DNA from: Paenibacillus pabuli NBRC 13638
GTDB taxonomy: Bacteria > Bacillota > Bacilli > Paenibacillales > Paenibacillaceae
Assembly (NCBI RefSeq): GCF_001514495.1
Contig: NZ_BCNM01000014.1
Location: 151,136-215,135, forward strand
DNA length: 64,000 nt
Direction of reading: 5' to 3'
The notes beneath the pieces were generated by a model. The model was not told the DNA's origin. It was given only the letters and a program-made list of their open reading frames with translations, and ran no database searches. This document shows, piece after piece, positions 59,945 through 64,000 of this stretch. The translations under genes were made by a program, and so were the position numbers. Numbering within the stretch: position 1 is the stretch's first letter; every line of letters begins with the position of its first letter.

Positions 59945-60703
59945 TTATTTTGAGTGTTCTTTATCTCTAATTAAAGAGTGCTTAAAACTTACTGTCTCAA
60001 GTCGCTCTAAATCGGAGTCCCAAAGACCTTCACTTACTAGATAATCTTTAACTTCAAAATAATTATCATCTGTTAGCAGTGAATAGGAACATACTGTGCT
60101 ATATTCTGAATCAGGCTGGCAAGAAACAAGCAAGTTTCTAAGCTTACTTATCAGCTCATTTTCATCTTCAATTTTCGTGTCCGCATCTATTTTATCCTTG
60201 ACTTTAACCAAAGACTCAATTGCTGCAGCTATAGCATCTCCAATCTTGAATCTTGGCAATACGAGACGATCAGAATCATTAAGTTGAAGAACTTTTATTG
60301 TCCTCTTACCTAAATCATCAATCGCTCTGTATCGATAGTCTTTAATAAACAGATAATTTTTAGGATCATCAACTGTGGGGTTAATAATTGGGTTTAACTT
60401 GGTATCATGATCCCTCTTTAAACCGTTGCATCTTTTACAAATAGGTAATAAGTTTGTCCACAACATAACTTCTCCGGGGTACAGAGACTTCGGATGAAAA
60501 TGTTCGACTTCAATATATTTACTTTCTTCACCTAGTTTGCATTCACAAAAGATGCATTTACTGTTAGACATATCTAACAGTGCATTTTTTATATATCCAA
60601 CATTCCAAACGTTTCTTTTAGTGCTTAAATAATCTTCAGTTAGCTGCTTCACTATTTCTGGGCTTAATTGATGTGGAGGCGTTGTTCTTGTTATTTTTAT
60701 CAT
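59945..60703 (-). CDS. HNH endonuclease, PtuB-like (Septu defence)
   Basis: 252 residues. The HNH core is complete: C50-x2-C53, E-V-E-H-F-H-P-K (H68/H70), N84, C89-x2-C92-N-x-x-K, in the order zinc pair, catalytic histidine, asparagine, zinc pair. The C-terminal 130 residues are helical and charged. It is immediately downstream (2 bases) of the AAA ATPase gene, matching the PtuA-PtuB gene pair of Septu anti-phage systems. It could also be grouped with retron-associated HNH proteins, but no reverse transcriptase is present. Confidence 0.78.
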   Translation of the reverse strand: MIKITRTTPPHQLSPEIVKQLTEDYLSTKRNVWNVGYIKNALLDMSNSKCIFCECKLGEESKYIEVEHFHPKSLYPGEVMLWTNLLPICKRCNGLKRDHDTKLNPIINPTVDDPKNYLFIKDYRYRAIDDLGKRTIKVLQLNDSDRLVLPRFKIGDAIAAAIESLVKVKDKIDADTKIEDENELISKLRNLLVSCQPDSEYSTVCSYSLLTDDNYFEVKDYLVSEGLWDSDLERLETVSFKHSLIRDKEHSK

Positions 60704-60705
60704 TC

Positions 60706-61860
60706 CTATTCACCCAATGATCCTAATTGGATTTCAAGTATCTTTCTCATTGGGCTTCGAGGGTGGAGCATCTTATTCAAAATTTCGTATGATTGAGCTG
60801 CCTTTTCATGATCCTCGTCTTCTAATGCATCTTCGAAATCTTTTCTAACACTGATATAATCATTAGACCTGGTCTCACTAAGCCCCATTACATCTTCGAG
60901 TATTTCCTCTACAGTCCATCCCTTAAATCCGTATTCTGATTTAATTGTTTCGAGTCTTACAACTTCCTCATCCTCGTTTAGGCCTAATGCAATTAATTCA
61001 TCACTTTCTGCTGCTTGTATCATATGAGGACTGTGAGTTGTAATAATTATTTGAGCACTTGAGAAGATAGTTCTTAACGCCTCTATTAGTGGAGCTTGCC
61101 AGTAAGGATGTATGTGGGCATCAGCTTCGTCTATTAATATAATTCCATCAAATTCAGTGACTTTTATTTTGGGATTAAAGTTAAACTCGATCTCTTTAAT
61201 AATCCCAAGTAATATAAAGAGTAGAGACTTATATCCTGTCGAAAGGTATTCAAAATAAATTTCTCCTCTTGAAGTATTAACCATAATGTCGAGCGAAGTG
61301 TGTTCTATAAAAGAGAACTCAACACTCTTATCAATAATAGAGAATGTTCGCTTGGCAATATCAAGATTAAATAATTCTGCTTCACTAAACCTTCCTTGCG
61401 GCTCAAATAGAACCCTATTTGCCAGCCATGTTTTTATAGTATGTGGCCTGACCCCATTAATGATTTCATTTTTATGATATCTTTCCTCTCTCAACTCATC
61501 TGGTGTAATTCCACCCAAAGACTGATGATCAATCATTCTGTGTTCTTTTATGTATATAAATTTTAAAGCTTCTCCTACAACATCAGTTTTAATCCTTTGA
61601 TTATCATTAGGCGAAAAGGAATTTGTATCAAAAAAACCTTTATGTCCATCAACAATAACGCTAGCGAATCCTCTATCTGCTCTAACATTCCGCTTTAACT
61701 TTGAAATTACATTCCAACTGAACACCTGCGTAATAACATCCAGTATAGTACTTTTCCCTACTCCGTTCATACCGCATATGATATTTATATGGCTATTCAT
61801 ATCTATATTCAACTTCTTGATCCCATTAATATTTTCAATTTCAATTGAATCAATCTTCAC
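60706..61860 (-). CDS. AAA-15/OLD-like ATPase, PtuA-like (Septu defence)
   Basis: 384 residues from GTG (GGGGAGG five bases ahead). SMC/OLD-type ATPase: Walker A G-M-N-G-V-G-K-S-T at 30-38; signature L-S-T-G-Y-K-S near residue 205; Walker B I-I-L-I-D-E-A-D-A-H-I-H-P; switch T-T-H-S-P-H. The interior between Walker A and signature is about 170 residues, without the long coiled coil of SMC. There is no TOPRIM domain, unlike OLD nucleases. With the adjacent HNH gene this is the Septu type I layout: PtuA forms an ATPase scaffold that controls the nuclease. Confidence 0.8.
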   Translation of the reverse strand: MKIDSIEIENINGIKKLNIDMNSHINIICGMNGVGKSTILDVITQVFSWNVISKLKRNVRADRGFASVIVDGHKGFFDTNSFSPNDNQRIKTDVVGEALKFIYIKEHRMIDHQSLGGITPDELREERYHKNEIINGVRPHTIKTWLANRVLFEPQGRFSEAELFNLDIAKRTFSIIDKSVEFSFIEHTSLDIMVNTSRGEIYFEYLSTGYKSLLFILLGIIKEIEFNFNPKIKVTEFDGIILIDEADAHIHPYWQAPLIEALRTIFSSAQIIITTHSPHMIQAAESDELIALGLNEDEEVVRLETIKSEYGFKGWTVEEILEDVMGLSETRSNDYISVRKDFEDALEDEDHEKAAQSYEILNKMLHPRSPMRKILEIQLGSLGE

Positions 61861-61904
61861 TAAATCCTCCCCTTTCCTTCAGTTATTATATCACACACAC
61901 TAAA

Positions 61905-62123
61905 TTATTTACGAAGTCTATATTTTTCGAGAAGCATTTTTTTTGTGACAAGTTCACAGGTTTTGAACCAATCTTTAGAAGCATTTCTTTTTATATTGCT
62001 TATAAGAACACTTTCACCATCTGAGTCTACTGCATATAGCAAAAATTCTTCTCCATTCAATTTACTGACTATGGTTATGTTTGGTACTGCATAAGGTACT
62101 AATAGCTTTTCAAGTTCACTCAT
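61905..62123 (-). CDS. Small protein upstream of the Septu-like pair
   Basis: 72 residues, with GGAGGGG about 5 bases before the ATG. Mixed strand-rich sequence (Y-A-V-P-N-I-T-I-V, F-L-L-Y-A-V-D) and a basic C-terminal helix. Family unknown. It sits 45 bases before the PtuA-like gene on the same strand, so it could be a regulator or third component, or a phage gene. Confidence 0.6.
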   Translation of the reverse strand: MSELEKLLVPYAVPNITIVSKLNGEEFLLYAVDSDGESVLISNIKRNASKDWFKTCELVTKKMLLEKYRLRK

Positions 62124-62161
62124 CTTATCCCCTCCAAAATAATATGTATATAAATGAACGC

Positions 62162-62197
62162 AAAAATATGACGACTCTCCGCCAAAGTCGCCATATT
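62162..62197 (-). terminator. Terminator between the lysis genes and the Septu-like genes
   Basis: AAATATGGCGACT...AGTCGTCATATTT, T-rich on both sides; follows the broken amidase gene. Confidence 0.75.
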
Positions 62198-62312
62198 TAC
62201 ATTTTGGCTTATAGATAAATTATCAGCGGCGCTATAAAGAAGAAAATGGGTAGATATTTCGAATGTTTTTTAGTTGAAATAAGTTAAATTACTTCTAGAA
62301 AACTTCATCGCA

Positions 62313-63178
62313 TTAGACTTTAATACCTAAATCTTTCCGATAGGAAACGACTAAATTTCGCCAGAAGTCATAACTCCCTATATCTCCTGAAATATAGTCC
62401 TTGTAATGCTCGTAAGCTTCTTCTGCCCACTTAGGACATTTCATGTTCTCCTTGGCCTTCTGAGCCGCGATCCACTTGGCCTGAGATTCAACAGTAGCCT
62501 TCAGTTCCTCCATTTGTTTCTTTTCTTCTGATGTCATTGGATCTCCATCCCCTTTCTTAATTCGCTTGAGTTCTGTTTTGATAGCCGGAATAAATCCACG
62601 CTCAGCAGCAGATTTTGTATTCCCGTCACCAAAGAATTTGGTTCCTGGACATGTCTTGCTGGACTCGCCTCGTTCATAGTCACCTAACCATGCTCCAGAT
62701 GACGTATACCAAGCGTGATACACGATATGTGAAGTATCATAGGTATGTTTAGCTTGAGCGCGAGACAGGCGTATAGGTGGACTACAGTTTGTTTCTGAAT
62801 TGCTGTCATCGTGTCTCCACCTTGATCAAAGTTTCCGATAATTTCTATACACAAAGCTCCTGTATTTGCTCCCTTGATTCCAGCAGGCGTTTTATTGAGA
62901 TCCCGATCTAAACTGATGGCGATACGTCCATCTTCAAGTACAGTTATGTTCTGCCCTGTACCAGACCATCCCTGTGATAAATGGTACGACCTCATGCCTT
63001 CAAGACACTTCCATACATCTTGTTTAGCTATTCCGTTGATCATCTGACGTGTAGAGTAGTTAGGTGATGCTGTATGGTGTACCTGAAGCTTGTCTATTTT
63101 TCTGGTGATGTTCTGCTTGTCGAGCCACACTTTAAATTCGGATGGCTCCATCAATAAAAAATTCCCCTTGGTGATCAC
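62313..63178 (-). pseudogene. Phage N-acetylmuramoyl-L-alanine amidase, frameshifted
   Basis: An N-terminal piece (62684-63178) has the amidase-2 pattern V-H-H-T-A-S-P-N-Y, Y-H-L-S-Q-G-W and G-A-L-C-I-E-I-I-G-N-F-D. A second piece one frame over (62313-62723) continues I-V-Y-H-A-W-Y-T-S-S-G-A-W-L-G-D and C-P-G-T-K-F-F-G. Joined near 62742, where the N-terminal frame reads N-I-P and the other reads Y-D-T-S-H, they give a full amidase with a charged helical tail, consistent with one lost base. As written the enzyme is broken unless the sequence has an error there. It overlaps the holin gene by 4 bases. Confidence 0.8.
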
Positions 63179-63636
63179 GGCTGATCAGCTCCTTTGCGAG
63201 ACTCGGCCCGTTCCATCTTTTTATCCAACTCTGACTTAACCCAATTGATAAGCCAGTTAAAGACCGGCAACGGAACCCACTGCCCCCATCCTGCTCTAAT
63301 GGAGTTAGCTACCATACTTTGAATGACGTGATAGAGTGTACCAAGTGATAAGGCTCCAAAGATCAGACCAGGCATTTTAAACACCACATCTAATAAATGA
63401 CCTCCAGCAGGGAGCAACAGTATAAAAAATGTACGCCAGATCCCTTCCAGTCCATAACGACTTCCGTATGAATTATCTTGCTTGGCTGCACTAATCCCTG
63501 ACATCCAATCCAGAACTACAAAAAATAAAACAGCCGTCATAAAACCAATTACAGCCTCATCTCTACCGTATAAGTATTCAAACACAGGCACTATCACCGC
63601 CCCTAATGAAGCAAAGAATGCTTTCCATTTATCCAA
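63175..63636 (-). CDS. Phage holin (toxin secretion/lysis holin family)
   Basis: 153 residues. Two to four membrane helices: A-F-F-A-S-L-G-A-V-I-V-P-V, G-F-M-T-A-V-L-F-F-V-V-L-D-W-M-S-G, and F-F-I-L-L-L-P-A-G-G-H-L-L-D. The D-W-x-S-G-I motif and the Y-G-S-R-Y-G-L-E-G-I-W-R-T loop are typical of the holin family that includes Clostridium TcdE and phage phi-LC3-type relatives. It precedes the amidase gene, forming a lysis cassette. Confidence 0.88.
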   Translation of the reverse strand: MDKWKAFFASLGAVIVPVFEYLYGRDEAVIGFMTAVLFFVVLDWMSGISAAKQDNSYGSRYGLEGIWRTFFILLLPAGGHLLDVVFKMPGLIFGALSLGTLYHVIQSMVANSIRAGWGQWVPLPVFNWLINWVKSELDKKMERAESRKGADQP

Positions 63637-63675
63637 TGTGTTCTCCTCATTTCTGCTAAGGAAAATTATCCTGAG

Positions 63676-63879
63676 CTATTCACTTGTTTCAGTAGTTTCT
63701 TTTTGTACTTGAATCTCAATTGCTGCCAATGCATTCCCGATCTCCAAATCTAAAGCTGTCAGGATTTCTTTTTGATTAAGTGGGTGCGAGCTAAGAACCG
63801 CAGAGATTACTTGGGTCAACTCTTCAACTGGTTTATTCAAATCCATTTCAACTTGGAGTGTATGTGTCATCTTTGCCAA
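63676..63879 (-). CDS. Small phage-associated protein
   Basis: 67 residues, starting at TTG (AGGAGG seven bases ahead). Acidic and helical, no membrane segment. Family not recognised; it lies 40 bases before the holin gene on the same strand, the usual place of short accessory proteins in lysis modules. Confidence 0.5.
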   Translation of the reverse strand: MAKMTHTLQVEMDLNKPVEELTQVISAVLSSHPLNQKEILTALDLEIGNALAAIEIQVQKETTETSE

Positions 63880-63906
63880 GACCTTTCCTCCTCTCTATAC
63901 GAAAAT

Positions 63907-63935
63907 AAGCCCCTTCCAATTAAGGAATAGGGCTT
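63907..63935 (-). terminator. Intrinsic terminator ahead of the lysis module
   Basis: AAGCCC-TTCC-aattaa-GGAA-GGGCTT with a minus-strand TTTTC tail; it separates the small phage gene from whatever lies further right. Confidence 0.6.
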
Positions 63936-64000
63936 CATGAATTTATTATCTTTCATCTTTGGTACATAATGGCTACGGATTTAGCATTGTAAAAGTAATC

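Noticed and set aside
1..64000. CRISPR arrays, tRNA and rRNA genes
   Set aside because: No regularly spaced direct repeats and no tRNA-like or rRNA-like conserved blocks were seen by reading; a tRNAscan or Infernal run would settle it.

Overview
The window looks like chromosome of a low-GC, spore-forming Firmicute, most likely Paenibacillus. This is inferred from the families present (Fur very close to the Bacillus type, PdhABCD, the LexA/YneA/YnzC neighbourhood, a YkpA-type ABC-F protein, YtcP/LplB-type sugar permeases), strong AGGAGG ribosome sites, frequent TTG/GTG starts and U-tailed hairpin terminators. No rRNA, tRNA or CRISPR array was seen. Most genes lie on the minus strand.

Layout. 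1-5.1 kb: end of a HAD hydrolase, topB, fur (with an exact PerR-type operator) and gltD. 5.6-7.0 kb: thyA-folA. 7.3-12.4 kb: pyruvate dehydrogenase operon pdhA-pdhB-pdhC-pdhD. 12.6-17.1 kb: esterase, low-molecular-weight tyrosine phosphatase, TRIC-type channel, thiN, a secreted NlpC/P60 hydrolase and an OmpR-type regulator with a dead receiver. 17.2-21.6 kb: thiamine operon tenI-thiO-thiS-thiG-thiF behind a TPP riboswitch and its terminator. 21.6-23.2 kb: ABC-F ATPase.

23.3-34.0 kb holds the most unusual locus. It is a ten-gene Tad/Flp-like assembly operon: a Ser/Thr kinase fused to a MinD-like domain, a CpaB-like SAF protein, two MinD/CpaE-like proteins without a normal Walker A, a CpaF/TadA ATPase with an added N-terminal membrane helix, a protein that looks like TadB and TadC joined, and four small membrane-anchored proteins of unknown family. 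No prepilin peptidase, classical Flp prepilin or secretin was recognised. A promoter and a long U-tailed hairpin precede the kinase.

34.0-39.0 kb: a compact seven-gene cluster (NagD-like HAD, Fpg/Nei glycosylase, endonuclease IV, cyclic-phosphate-processing receiver, thioredoxin, ABC ATPase, FtsJ/RlmM-like methyltransferase). 39.3-44.6 kb: rnz, metH and mtnD. 44.6-49.4 kb: a carbohydrate ABC transporter with a GntR/FCD regulator and an upstream cre site. 49.5-54.0 kb: HAD hydrolase, a membrane protein, the SOS module (yneA-ynzC divergent from lexA, with three SOS boxes) and an aldehyde dehydrogenase.

54-64 kb is accessory DNA: a histidine phosphatase, an IS3-family remnant, several frameshifted gene remnants, three small secreted proteins, a Septu-like (PtuA ATPase plus PtuB HNH nuclease) defence pair with a small upstream gene, and prophage lysis genes (frameshifted amidase, holin).
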